From contig JASANH010001374.1 in the NCBI GenBank assembly GCA_030248295.1, forward strand, positions 1 through 64,000: 64,000 nucleotides of DNA, given 5' to 3'. The notes under the pieces are model-generated. The model saw nothing but the letters and a program-made list of their open reading frames with translations, was not told where the DNA came from and did no database searches. The stretch is from Mesodorylaimus sp. YZB2_4. Its lineage: Eukaryota > Nematoda > Enoplea > Dorylaimida > Dorylaimidae. Every line of letters begins with the position of its first letter. The stretch's first letter is position 1. This document shows, piece after piece, positions 1 to 12,500 of the stretch. Both the position numbers and the translations under genes were made by a program.

Positions 1-960
1 TTTTGCTGTTCCAGAGATGACGACGGAAGACAACGACGAAGTACTTAAGACAAGTCCACAGCAATAACCACTGAACATACATCTCAAAAGTTTGGTTTTT
101 CTGAAAGCTCTTATATCAGGGGTTATTCTTTTGAGGGTGTGATTTTAGGATTCGAGCTAATAAATTTTTTTGCTCTAAGAACTGGATTTTAGCACAGATA
201 CCACCAGCAGGTGGAATATTTGTTAGCCGTGCGGCGCGAAGGTGCTGGTTTAGCCGTAGTTAGATGGCCAAGAAGACAAGACGCGTGTTCTCAATGATAT
301 TATGCGATAAGAGAAAAAAAGTAGATGTGCTGAAAGATGTAACACGCACACACAATCAGAGCCACCTAATCGACCTTTCTCGACCTTCGATCAGAGACCT
401 TTCTCTTTCGCGAGACCCACAGTTTTCCTGATTTTCTCAGAAACACTACCGTCAGGACCCAAGTGCGAGTATGGGCTGAGCGGGAGAGTATCGATCGCAT
501 GAGGGCGGCCCGTTGGTGGAATCTTTTGTGTGTTGAGATTTTCAAAGGGTCGGGTCGGTTGGATTGAATCAGGAGTGCTGTACCAGGGTCGGCCAATTTT
601 TTAGATGTGAAGCTGAACTGGGGCTGATCGTGAGCGGTTCGTTGTGGACCTTAGAACCGCGTGAACTTCCTCCGGTTTGGTGGCTACTGAGGCTGCTAAT
701 CTGTGGTTGTGCATCAGTATATTTGACCAGTGCGTCCTTGCTGGATGCTCTAGAAGCGGAGCCATTGTCGGGATAGGCGCGGCACCAGAATGCCTTACCA
801 ATGTGAAAACTGCCTACCTATTAGAATTCATGCAATAGACTGCAAAGAGTATAGTGTGGGAACCTTTTTGCAAAAGACTTGCATCAGCTAAGGAGGGACT
901 AGACGGCAAATTTCTTGTATGTGTTCTGAATTCTCAACCAAAATACAGGTGCGAAAAAGT
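1..960. other. intergenic, no gene seen
   Basis: No reading frame here has domain character, splice context or similarity that I recognise. The ORFs present are short and look random. Confidence 0.5.
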
Positions 961-1630
961 ATTGGTGTTTCTAAAAAAATCTGTTATCAGGCAACAACAA
1001 AGTTAGCCCAGCCACTGTACTCTGACTAAATGCCAGGCGAGACTGGGTTGGCTGGGCTCCCTCGGCGGCGTTTGTAAATAAATTGTGATCAAACAGAATC
1101 CCCAGTGATAAAAAGTGTAACAGGGCATCCGCTGCCTCAGCTACTTCATTCAGGCAATTAAGAAGAGATGGCAAACAGAGGCTGACAGTCATGAGTTCTA
1201 TTGCAGTAGGTTGGTCGCCTAAAACGATGCTATTAGTTAGCTGGCTCCCCACAGTAGCTAAATTTTCTGTTCTATTGTCGCTGGCTGGGCTAAACATAAA
1301 GTATTCATACCCTCCTATGACAGCTGCGACCTTACTGCAACGAGTCCTCTCTGTTTCCCAGTTTTCAAGGCAACAGAGGGTCGCATTGCATTCGTCCAAA
1401 GTAAGAATAAGGATGTCCATGTGGGTACTGGCCTTTGGTGTAAGACAGAAAGGATAGAATCCGACGGGGAATCGACCACACGACTTTACGAATCGATTGT
1501 AGAAAAGTATAATCCACTCAAGCATGCGTCGCCGAGGGAGCCCAGCCAACCTAGTCTCGCCCTGCATTTAGTCAAAGTACAGTGGCTGGGCTAACTTTGT
1601 TGTCTGATAACAGATTTTGTTAGAAACCAA
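961..1630. mobile_element. foldback / MITE-like element with ~105 bp terminal inverted repeats
   Basis: Bases 961-1070 and 1527-1630 are imperfect reverse complements over about 105 bp. Both ends start ATTGGT(G)TTTCTAA reading inward, and share GTTAGCCCAGCCACTGTACT and GGTTGGCTGGGCTCCCTCGGCG. About 450 bp lie between them. A 198-codon minus-strand frame (971-1567) crosses both repeats but has no transposase motif I recognise. The structure fits a non-autonomous DNA transposon. A target-site duplication is not clear. Confidence 0.75.
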
Positions 1631-3379
1631 TGATTTCCGTTGCCTCCACTGGACTGTATCGTCTAACTATCACAGAGAGACACCAGAGTAGTCAGTATAC
1701 ACACCGTAGGGTGTTTATATTTGTGCATACTGTACATGTTAGCAGAGGTCGATGTGGGGCTATGCTGTGCCAAGCGTGGTGTGATGTGCCGAACAGCATA
1801 CGGTCCACATCGAATACTGGCAACCAGGATCGCGTGTTCTGTTTTAAAAAATCAACAGAAAAGACACATTTTGTCATGGTCGTTATGCTGCCCTTTGTGT
1901 TGGCAAAGTTGACAGAGCAAATAGGAGTAGAAATATAAAAGTAGCCATCTCGGCCTTTTGCCCATCTCATTATTATTCTTGGACCAGGAGCCGATGCATT
2001 GCATAATGATTATTGCAGGGGCTTGTCCACAGGCCATTTCCCGAGCCCAGCTAGTTCAATTTTAGCTCGTGTCCTAGGCAGGTTCTATTTTCTAAGCACA
2101 CAAAGCGGGGTGAGACGGGTTCGAGATCAATCGACGCGGCACCCAGGGTCTCGGTTTGAGTTTCGTGTAAGCATACGGAAAAAGAACTTCCGCCGAGGCC
2201 AATGATAAATGAGAAGTGACAGTGGGAGGCACTTTGACCGGTCCTATTGCATGTTAGGTAGGCAGCGGGGTCTCGGGTCGATGTTGAGGGGCTGGTTTAG
2301 ATTTAAATATGGCCATGTTTGGAATATGATTGAATTCGATGCATACTGTGCATACCTCGTTTAAGAGGACTCTCGACTGGTTGAGCAGTTGTGGTCTCGA
2401 TGGTGCTTACATCATGGCCATATTCGAGCCAAAGTAATCAAAAAGCAGCGAATTGTGGAAAAGCCACAGCAGATTTGTACGGAGAATTGTTGAGTGTCTT
2501 GTTCAAATAAGGATTCGATTCAATTGGCAACAATTGGCGAGCAGTGTTTTCTCAAGTCCGAATTTAGTTTTGGGGCGGTGTAGTGAAAATGGACACCACG
2601 TGTGGCGTACTTGGTTCATTTGCGGCCTTTTATTTGTCTATTCTCGACTCGTCTATGCGGTAAACATTGGAAAACTGAGAACACCCGCTCCAATGGCTGC
2701 TGGTCAGTGCCAAGGAGGCTGACCAAATCGCTCGCTTATGACCCAAGTACGGTGGCTGGGGCGAGGGGGATCGAATCAACCGCATCTGCCCCGCATTCAA
2801 CCACCGTACTCCATTATTGATAGAGCGGGACTGGCCGACGGAGCATCTGCCACAGTCCACGGGCTCGTGTTGGTGTTGGCTTCTTTTCGACGCCTAAGCT
2901 GGCCTCATCCGCCTCGCGCAAAGATATGGACCGATTATTAAATTGACTCGAGAGGTTTTCAACAATTAGGCCCTCCGTTTGCTTTGCTCCCAGTCGCGCC
3001 CTTCGCCAGTCGTGTGCCCACACTGACTGCTGAGACCACAAATGGCGACTCGGGTTCGGCCATCTAATGGACCGTGACTGCATTTGGTACGTGCTTTAAT
3101 GGACACCTGTGGATATCGAGCAAGACAGTCAGGGTGGCATGTGAGACCCGCTCCTCTAGAACTTGGATGACACTCGAGCTCGAGCCTACTGTATCTCAAA
3201 GTAGGATCACTTTATTACAGCTACAGTCTGGACCATTGCGAGTGGCCGTCGAATTTAATGACTTTTTGACTCCGGATTTCGATACTAGAAGGCACAATTC
3301 TGTTGCAATCTGTCCATCTTTTTTATGAATTTCTTCTCACACCAAGCCTTTGAATCTGTCCACTTTTGATTGGTAATCA
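1631..3379. other. intergenic, upstream of the ENPP-like gene
   Basis: No supported gene. A small imperfect hairpin is present at about 2747-2812, where AGTACGGTGG pairs with CCACCGTACT. The stretch before 3380 may hold the promoter and 5' UTR of the phosphodiesterase gene, but I see no convincing TATA element. Confidence 0.4.
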
Positions 3380-6300
3380 GTGCGAATGCCTGGGCGCACT
3401 CACTGGCTAATTGTGCTGCCTCGTGTTCACGTGGTTGGCTTATTGGTCATAATTTCCAGCTCATTATCCAATCTTAGTGCGGATGCGGCTCAAAGCGATT
3501 TTCACGGTTCGAGCAAGACTGACGAAAAGACGTGGCGTTTGTCATTTAGGCGAAAATTGATTTTAGTACTCATTAACGGTTTTGCTCATTATTGGTCCCA
3601 CGATGAGCATCGATTCAATTTAAGCGGATTCACGCAATTGAGAAGACACGGCACTCGCGCTGCTTATGTACAACCCGAATTTCCAACCCTTTCATTGCCG
3701 AATCAGTATTCATTGTTGACTGGTAATTTGAAGTGTCGAGCAGTGGTCTGATGGGGTGGGGGGCCAGGGGAGGCGATGGGTCCTGGGAATAATAGAAAAT
3801 TAGACTCGATTCCTTGGAGGAATAAAGGCCAAGAACTCGAGTGCTACTGATTGGCTTTGTCAATTTGGACTGCTAAGAATAGAAGTTGCTAGGAAAATAG
3901 GGAAGGTTCGGGCTAAAGACGATAGGCAAAGATATGAGTCGAACCACATTGTGAGTGTTTTTCAATAATTCTGGATTTACTTGTACTCTTGTCTCAACTT
4001 GGCTTTACAGTAAGACACAGGTGTCTTGATAGTGAATATGCTCGGTCATATGTGGTGCGAGCTGGACCTGCGTTGCTGGATCCCAGAGTGATAGCGCAGC
4101 TCATCCCCTCATTTTCCCGAGCAGCTTCCCGAGGTTGCTTCAGAAACTTGCTAATGTGAAATTGAAGGCGGGATACTGTATATTCTTGTACTTTCAGGCC
4201 TGCACGTTGAAAAACACGGTATTTCTGGTGATATAATGTACAATAAGCAGGAAGGAAAGTATTTTACGAACGCTACTCATGCTAGTGACTTTGAGCTTGG
4301 ATGGTGGAATGGGAGCGAGCCAGTTTGGGTGACGGCTGGTAAACAAGGCATACCGACGGTGCTCTATTGGTGGCGGGGATGCCAGGTGCTTGATATGGTT
4401 ATATATTCATCATTTTCGCAAGGCACCCCTTTCTCGTGTGTATTGTGAAGGGAGAGCTTATAGTGATGACCAATATTTACATTGCGACCAGCCGAGAGGC
4501 TTGTCAGAAATGTTGTTGTTATTTTGATGGCCGTTTGAGGGGTCGCGTGCGCAAAGACAAACGGCCATACTGAACGTTGTTGACCACTCGTCATGCTGGA
4601 TTCGATTTCAGGTGCCGTTCGCCAAAAGGAGCAACATTGAATGCGTACCCTTTAACGATTCGCTCACCACCGACTCCTTGCCAGGCCATATTTCTTCCAT
4701 CGTCGACCGAGTGAAACATGATCGCCTCGGATTCGTATTAATTAATTACGAAATGGTCGATTTGGCGGCCCACCGAAATGGGCCCTACAGTGCTGACGTC
4801 ACACATTATATCAAACGCATTTCCAGTGTGCTGGATGAACTGCAGGTAATTACAGTCCAGGACGTCTGGTCGAGTAAACGTAAGGAAGGGACCCTCGGCT
4901 GATCATCGGTAGCTGCTGCAGGTCATTACCATTGGTTCTTGCTCTTGCCAAAGCACATACTCATGATGTAGTGATGATGGGGTTTATGGCCTAACCGGTT
5001 GCTCATTAGCATAAGTCTCATTTATGCGTCTAACCAGTTTGGGCCTGTCTCGTTCTTTGGTTCATGTGGATGCCTTTTTTCCTACTCACTCCCTTCTCGC
5101 CCGCCGGCAGGCCCGAACGAGGACACCTGCAGAAGGACGGAGGCAAGACGAGACCAGGATACCACGAGGGGTGACCAAGGTCGGGTCCGCCGACGCACCA
5201 ATGTGATACGACTGGGTCCGTATTACTGGAGGGAGTGACCGGTGGAGCTTTTGCACCACGCCAAAAACCCTGGGCAGTCTACTAAGTCCTCCGACCTAGT
5301 ACATGGCTGAAACGTCACCCTGACGGGTGACGCTTCCAGCTGCCGGCTCCGTGCAGAGTATCGATTGCCAGTCGAGCCTACAATGGCATGCGCACTCGTC
5401 ACAGCAAGATTCAGAATTCGCACACACAAAACCACAGCGGAGTCTCACTTAGATTGACATATTTCGTTCATTTTAGCACTTGCTCACTGAAGCCGATCTG
5501 TGGCAGAGTACAGATCTGATGGTAGTAAGCGACCACGGACAGCTTTCAGTCAGACTCGAATCGACAGTGCAGTTCCTTGATGATTTTCTCGACGACGCAT
5601 CGACAATCGAGGCCACAGCTAATGACGGGGCCTTCATGATGGTGTTTCCTGTGGCGGGCAAGGAGTATCAGGTAGTCTGCGTGTGGGGTGAACGATGTGG
5701 GTCACCCACGTTACGGGCGAAAGTAGTACAGTAATGTAACCAGCACTCCCCTGACTGGGAGACGTCAACCACTCCGGTTGATGTTTCGGCGGCGGGTATA
5801 GTCTCAAGACTTGCCTTCTTCCAGGCGAAGGTTTTGTCCCAGAGACTTCAATCTCTCACCCGCCGCTTAGGTGCGCTGGTTTCAGGTACCTGGTACCACA
5901 CTACCCGGGTGTGTACACCCAATGTGGGGGCCCCAGACACGGGCAGAAAGTAACCTAAGCTGTGCATCCTGAGCTGGCTCTAGTGACGACCTCCGTTTAA
6001 GGTGTACCAAGAATTACACCATAAGGTTCCCAACATTTCGGTTTATACGGTCGGTGACTTGTCCAAGAAACCATTTTGGCATTACGCCACTGCCTCGCAC
6101 TTATCGCCCATTGTGCTCGTGGCTGATCCCGGTTTTGGAATTTATCGAGTAAGCATACGCTTTGTTGCCTGCCTGAGAGAACTTGTTTGCACTCCTATCG
6201 ACAGATGCGCTCAGGGAGTAGACCCTATGTTACCCTACCGGACATGTGGCGATGTGTTCGACTGGCAACTGGGAATGTCACCCGTCAGGATGATGTTCCA

Positions 6301-6861
6301 TCCCCCACCAGGACCGTAATTCGGGCTGTAATGTGGGTCGAATTGTTCCACCCTGACCATCTTTTCAGGACCTACAGTACAGCATACACCCCCAGTAGAA
6401 TCCAGCCCCTAGTTTCCCATCCACATACGGATGCCCCTTTTCAGAGAAATCGATTCCAGTCCTTTTCCGAACTTCCGCTCAGCTTACACGGCTACGACAA
6501 TGATTTAACTGCCATGCGCGCCATCTTCTATGGCCGGGGTGTTGGTAAGTCTCATGAAAACCAGCCCCCCCACTAATGCCTTCTATCCGGAACCCCCTTT
6601 GAAGACTTCAAAGAACGACATGTGAACGAGTGGATTCGCATGGTGGACGTGTACCAACTGATATGCCACCTGCTCTCCATCAAGTGCCACCCCCACGACG
6701 GTGCTTGGCAGCGAGTCGAGGACATGTTGGTCAAGGAGACAGATGACCTATTCTCGCTCAGGAGATCAAGCTCCAAGGCCGTCTCCATTAGGGCCCAAAT
6801 AATGCCTGCTCTGACCACGGTGTTGTGCTGTATACTCTCTGCGAGCCTGTATAGCCAATGA
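3380..6861 (+). CDS. ectonucleotide pyrophosphatase/phosphodiesterase-like protein (ENPP family), probably 7 exons
   Basis: Exons read as 3380-3722, 4198-4385, 4612-4845, 5477-5671, 6002-6148, about 6205-6544 and about 6590-6861. The start ATG at 3386, or an upstream codon in the same frame at 3380, leads into an N-terminal hydrophobic stretch (VVGLLVIISSSL), a signal peptide or anchor. Family landmarks in order are LVLINGF (first metal site), FPTLSLPNQYSLLTG (nucleophile Thr and following Asn), GLHVEKHGISG, WWNGSEPVWVTAGKQG, MVDLAAHRNGP (metal Asp/His), VVSDHG (metal Asp/His) and LHGYDN (metal His). The C-terminus is hydrophobic, as in membrane- or GPI-anchored ENPP4/5/6-type proteins. Family members hydrolyse phosphodiester bonds of nucleotides or lysophospholipids outside the cell. 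Two oddities are the usual DGF Asp reading as Asn, and the last intron ending in CG instead of AG. The segment between GFGIYR and HGYDN is longer than usual, so the sixth exon's start is uncertain. Confidence 0.85.
5200..5390 (-). repeat. dispersed palindrome-bearing repeat, copy in an ENPP intron
   Basis: In reverse orientation this matches 17905-18065: GACTGGCAATCGATACTCTGCACGGAGCC near one end and GGACCCAGTCGTAT near the other. The middle carries a short palindrome (CGTCACCCTGACGGGTGACG) related to the GACGTCAACC...GGTTGATGTTTCAGC palindrome of other copies. Confidence 0.65.
5735..5840 (+). repeat. dispersed palindrome-bearing repeat
   Basis: It contains GAGACGTCAACC(ACTCC)GGTTGATGTTTCGGC followed by GGTATAGTCTCAAGACTTGCC. 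The same string, with small changes, occurs at 39985-40080 and 48940-49040. It lies in the intron after the VVSDHG exon of the ENPP-like gene. Confidence 0.65.
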
Positions 6862-7112
6862 GAAATAGCTTTACTCTGACTCATAGCATCTACTCGACTG
6901 GCACCCCGTCTGAGCGCTGTGTAAGGCAAGTCATCTCACCAAGCATAGGCTAAATGGCACAGAATATGCACTAGAATCGGTAAAGCACGAAACACTACTT
7001 GATTAGTCAACTGCACCGGTGCCTTATGAAACTATTAGGTTCCGAGCACTTGAGCACGAGCTTCGTCACCTAGCTGGTCGACAGTAGCACCGATATCCTA
7101 GGAAAATAGCAT

Positions 7113-9530
7113 CTACGCGAGAACATTCAACGACGCCGTGTATTTAGCGATGGCCTTCTTGTCCTTGATCACCTTGACCGTGTAAGAACCCGCGTCCGAG
7201 GCGTCCACCGTCTTGAAGTCCAATTTGAATGCATTGGCTACTTTTACTGATTTTACTTTGTCCGATTTTTCAACTTTGTCCGCTCCCTTGAACCATTGCA
7301 CTGAAAAATTTAAAGAAATCTTAGCCGAATGCACGTGAGATAACTTCTCTTTTCATACCCGTCAAATTGGTAATATCGTCTAATTCCAAAATGAACTTTG
7401 CTGTCTCGCCCGCTTTCACAGTTACTGGTTGCGGTAATTTGACCACTTTCGGAGTGACTGGTTTGCTGGCGGCTGAAAATAGCCTTATTTCATTTAGTTT
7501 TCAAAGCCGAGAAGAAAAATATGAGACTTACAGTTAACAAATAACGTAGCGGCTGAAAACACGCTGCCAGAGGGATGGAAAGCTTCGCATTGATAAGCTC
7601 CCGAATCGTCGGGCGAGGCTTGTCGAATGGTCAGTCGAGCAATATTGCCATCTCTTTCTATTTTGTAATCATCGCTAGCTTTCAGTTCCTTGCCATTTCG
7701 CAACCAAACCACGTCCGTCGGTGAGCCATCGAATTGGCATTCGAAGGAGACACTTTGCTTTTCGTCCACAACTTTGCTTTCTAGGTCGCGAGCCAGTCGA
7801 GGAGGTGAGCTACCGGTTGGCTGGGCCGCTTTAGTGCCTGCTGGTTCGGCGGGAGGAGCTGCGTCCGTTCCGTTCACTTCTCCATTGATAACGGGCGTAT
7901 TTGAGGGCGCAGCCTCATCCGCGGGAGCGGGCTCCGCTGCACCAGCACCTAAAACAAAACGATAACAGTATTCGAAGCGACCTTGACGCCATGATAGATC
8001 GTTTTACCTGCAACTCGCAAAGCCGCCTTGGTCGCTTGGAATCCGGCCAGATTCGTGGCTTGGCAACAATATTCGCCTTGATCATTCGCCTTGACGTTTG
8101 AGATTCTGAGCGTGGCCTGGCCGCCGCTGTAGGTTGACATGAAATTCGAGGTCGAGGGGATATCTTCTCCGTTGTAAAGCCATTTGACCGTTGGCTCAGG
8201 TTTTCCGCTCACTCGGCAACGGAATTCGGCCGTTTCTCCTTCGTTTACTGTGACGACGTCTAAGGGTTCGGTAAAGGTCGGCGCTTCGGCTTCCTCTCTC
8301 GGCTTCGTGGCAGCATCGTCCACGGTCAGCGTCGAACCAAAGGGTTTGGCTTCTTTCGACTCAGCTGGCACGTCAGCTGCTGAGCGAGACTTGAGGATCG
8401 AGGTCGGTTCGTAGACACGCCTAGTCGGCTTGTAATAGGGAGTCAAACCGCGAGACGTGGCTGGTTCGATTTCTCCAACTTTCCTGCCTATAAACCGACC
8501 CCGCCTTGTATACCGGGTTCAGGCACAGCACAGAATCTGCTCACCTTGCACGGATAAGAGGCATTCAGTTTCGTCACTTCCCAGAGGGCTTTCGGCGATG
8601 CATTTGTACAATCCCGCGTCCTCCATCCGGGCGCTGTAGATTTCCAGGGAGCACACGCCGTGCTTGAACGTCAGGTGCACTCTGTCCTCGTTCACTTCCC
8701 GACCGTCCTTCGTCCACGTGATCTAAATCCCGCACCCCTGTCAAAAAGTGCACACATGCCTCTCACAGTGTACTGTACTCACGGTGGGCATGGGTTTTCC
8801 CGCAACACAGCAGATCAGCTTGCACGAATGATGCAGCTGAATTAGACGAGGCCTCAAATGGAAAGTAAACTTGGGCGCAGTTTCCGATTCTTTCCAAGCC
8901 GCCGGTGCTGGGCTTTGTCTCCGGGGCCTGGACTCCTCTAACTTTGGGGGAGCCTGGGTTTCGGGTAATTCTAAAATAAAACGTTAATCATCAATAACGC
9001 TGGGTGCGCACTTACAGGGGAGGGTTCGACTCCCGCCTCGGTCCAAAATGATTGCCAAGTATGTGTTCCTTGGCCCTCGAGTGCCCTGTATAGTGCTTGG
9101 CTATGGGTAAAGTATGACATGACATGACATGACATGATGATAGGAATAAGAAACCACGAAAACACTGCCATTCACTTACTCTGCACATTCAAAAAGACCA
9201 CTTCCTCTTTGGATCCGTACGAATTCTTGGCTCGTACTGTGTATTCGCCACGGTCATCCAATCGCGCACGGTTGATGACCAGCGTGTAATCGTTGTCCTG
9301 GTACTTCTTCATGTACTTGGCACTCTGTTTTAATTCCTTGTTGTCTCGGTACCTAAAATCACAAAACAAAACAAAATCATACGTCGCCGGACACTAAACC
9401 AACATTTCTTACCAAGTCACCACTGGCGTGGACGTGGCAAACACGCGACAATGGAAAGTAGCAGTTTGTCCTTCCAAGCAGCTCGTGCTATACGGCTTGA
9501 TGACGAAACGAGGTTGAGCTTCGGTGCGAT
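7113..9530 (-). other. unc-22: twitchin C-terminal block: five Ig domains after the kinase
   Basis: Exons are 7113-7300, 7359-7472, 7532-7948, 8008-8483, 8545-8722, 8783-8970, 9180-9352 and 9413-9530. Each Ig shows the usual signature near its end, for example DSGAYQCEA, DQGEYCCQA, DAGLYKC and DRGEYTV. The final Ig (DAGSYTVKV) lacks the usual second Cys. Five Ig domains after the kinase is the arrangement in nematode and insect twitchins. An Ala/Pro/Glu-rich stretch (about 7800-7948) joins two Igs. Confidence 0.9.
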
Positions 9531-12500
9531 CTGAAAACACGCAGATGTTATGATGCGAAAATGGCCTTCTAGCATTGCTTGGCTGGTCAAAACAGGCACT
9601 GCCTGACACAAAGACACGGCTTACCAAAGAAGGCGTCATGAATACGGTATTCGGCTGGGCGATGCTTTCTCAACGAGCTATAATTGGCAATACGACCCAA
9701 TGGCGGGTTTGGTTCTGGCCAGGCGTCGTATTTCTTGCGGATATTATCGCGTACTTTGTGGTACTTGTCCGAGGGTATTTGTTGTCCCAGATTCTCGCTA
9801 GTCGATTCTCCGCGCAACCACGGATGTTCCAAGCATTCGTGCACGGTCATACGTGCTTGCGGCTCTTTACATAACAGGCGTTTAATGAAGTCTTGACCTT
9901 CCTGCGACACACTCTTGAACGCGTCTGGATCGAACGACCAGTCGCAGGCTTTCACATTCCTCAATGTATCCTCGTCAGTATCACCTCCGAAAGGCGATAG
10001 GCCGCTCAACCTGAAACGCACCAATCGTTTTCCCACAAATTCTTCAGAAGAAAATAATGAACTTACAAAATGTACGACAGGACACCCACCGACCACATGT
10101 CCGAGTAGAACCCGATCGGTTGCTGCTCGACCACTTCGGGTGCCGCAAATTCTGCAGTGCCAGTCGTAACTTTGATTACGTCTCTCGGATTCAATTTTGA
10201 TGCTAGTCCGAAATCGATTAATTTCAAATCGTGGCTTTTCTTTGTCGTGAACATAATATTCTCCGGCTTCAAATCCAAATGCACAGTGTTATTGTCGTGC
10301 ATATATTGCAGACCTTCGCAAACTTGGCGCATATATCTGATAGCGTCTTGTTCGGTCATTTTGTTCGATTCGTCGGAAACTTTTTCAAAAAGTTCTCCGC
10401 CAGATAAGCTGAAACAAGAATCCTTTCAATCAAAGTTTCGGAAGCAATCAAAATCAGTCCATCAAATCGATTTGAAATCAATCAAAAACTAAAATTGCAA
10501 CTTACAATTCATAAATCATGACCATTTCGTCATCGTCCTCGAACGCATCGTGCAAATGAATCAATTTCGGGTGACGTAATTGCCCCATCAAGTTGATCTC
10601 CTTGCGCACGGTGTCCTTATCGACTGGATGCGGGGTGTTGACGAACTTGGCAGCAAATACGTTGCCTGTCGCCTTCTCCACGCAACGATGGACAACTCCG
10701 AAGGCCCCGCTAGAAACCACGATAACGTCGATATAAATAAGGATCGAAAAGTTTTAGACTTACACTCCGATCTCCTCTAAGATATCGTAGTAATCGTAAA
10801 CCGAGTCCGTTTTGATGGTGACTGGTTGAGGAATATAATTCTGCCAGATATCGAATACTAAAAAGAGAACTCAGTTTAGTTACTCTCCAGAGCAAAACTC
10901 TCATCTACGTGAGGAGCAGGTGCAAAGACTCGCCACCAGAGCAGAGGCACCTGCATCACTGTGCTGGCAGGAGCTTTGACTCTGCCCACTTCCTAGCTTT
11001 CTCGGGTCGTCTTTTCTAACACGCTACCCTCACCTCCAGGATGGTGTCTCCCTGACAATGTGTCAGACATAAAAGTTGGTAGGCAAGGCAGCTCAAGCAC
11101 TCCACATAAAATTCAGAGCAGCAGTTCCCGACATCTAGTACTGGTGAAACATCAGCCTAAAAGGTTTACGTGCCACCTTTCTTTTAGGGCCTGATCACGG
11201 AGAGAGACCGCTGCCCGCTCCGTAGCCTGGGTTACACTAATATAACTTACCGTATGAATCATAATCGCCAGCAATTCCCTTGCCTCGAATCTTCTTTCCA
11301 GTTTCATCAACTAAAAACCAAAGAACCTTTTGCTGTAAGCCCCTGCGCTATCAAATCGCTCAACTTACCGTCATATCCTCGTCTATGCTTTCCTTCTCGT
11401 CCCTTCATGATGACTGGTGCGGTCGGTTCGCACGATTTGGACAAACCGTACTTGTTCTCAGCGATCACACGGAACTCGTAAGTCGATTTCGGATTCAGTC
11501 CTTCGATCGTGGCGTAGGTGTATCTTGTCTTTGGTGCCGCTTGCCACTCTCCGCCGGGTAATTCTCGTTTCTCTACGATGTAATTGGTGACATAGGAACC
11601 ACCATCGTACAATGGCGGTTTCCAGGATAAGATGATAGCTTCGTCCAAAACATTCTCCACGACTGGGAATCGAGGTGCGTCGGGCACGTCGCACAATTTT
11701 AGACTCACCGTGGCCGCATCATGACCCAATTCATTCTCCACCACCACACGATAATCGCCACTATCATCCTTATTTGCACCTTTGATTGTCAAAATGGCGA
11801 ATCGATCAGCCGTCTCGACGTGATAGCGTCCATCGGCCGAAATATGCGCACCGTCCTTAGTCCAAGACGCAGTCGGGCGCGGGTACCCTTTGAATGGCAA
11901 CTTGACCACGATGGTCTCACCGACTTGATGCTCGACAATACCTTGGTAGCGAGGCGGTACATAGACCCTGGGCTTGGCTAAAACACACATCTCCTGCTTT
12001 AAAAAATCCCAAACCATAAAAAAAAGACTTACATTTGATAAAAACTTCGGCCCGAGTGCTCTTAGCACCAGCCTTATTAGTAGCTCGGCAACTATACTCA
12101 TCTGCGTCTTCTCCAAACAGCTCGTGAATTCGCAATTCGTACGTGTTGCCAGCGTGAATGAATGAATATTTTCCACCATCTACGATCTCCCTGGCACCTT
12201 TGTACCAACGAATATCCGGTTTCGGGCTGCCCGTGATTTCGCATTCTAACGAGATAGTCCTGCCTTCTTCGTCAGCCACGTTCGTCAAACCGCGAACGAT
12301 TTCTGGTGGTTCGGCAACTAAAATATCAAATCATTATTTCCCCTCAATTTCTCAAAAACAAAGAAACTTACCATCTTGGGGGGCCGGAGTAATCGAAGAT
12401 GAATTATTGCTCGGCGCACTCAAACCAGCATCATTAACCGCGAATACTCGGAACTCGTATGGACGACCTTCCACTAAATTCGGGCAATTGAACAATGTCA

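Noticed and set aside
971..1567. 198-codon minus frame in the foldback element
   Set aside because: Crosses both inverted repeats and shows no recognisable transposase motif; not called as a gene.
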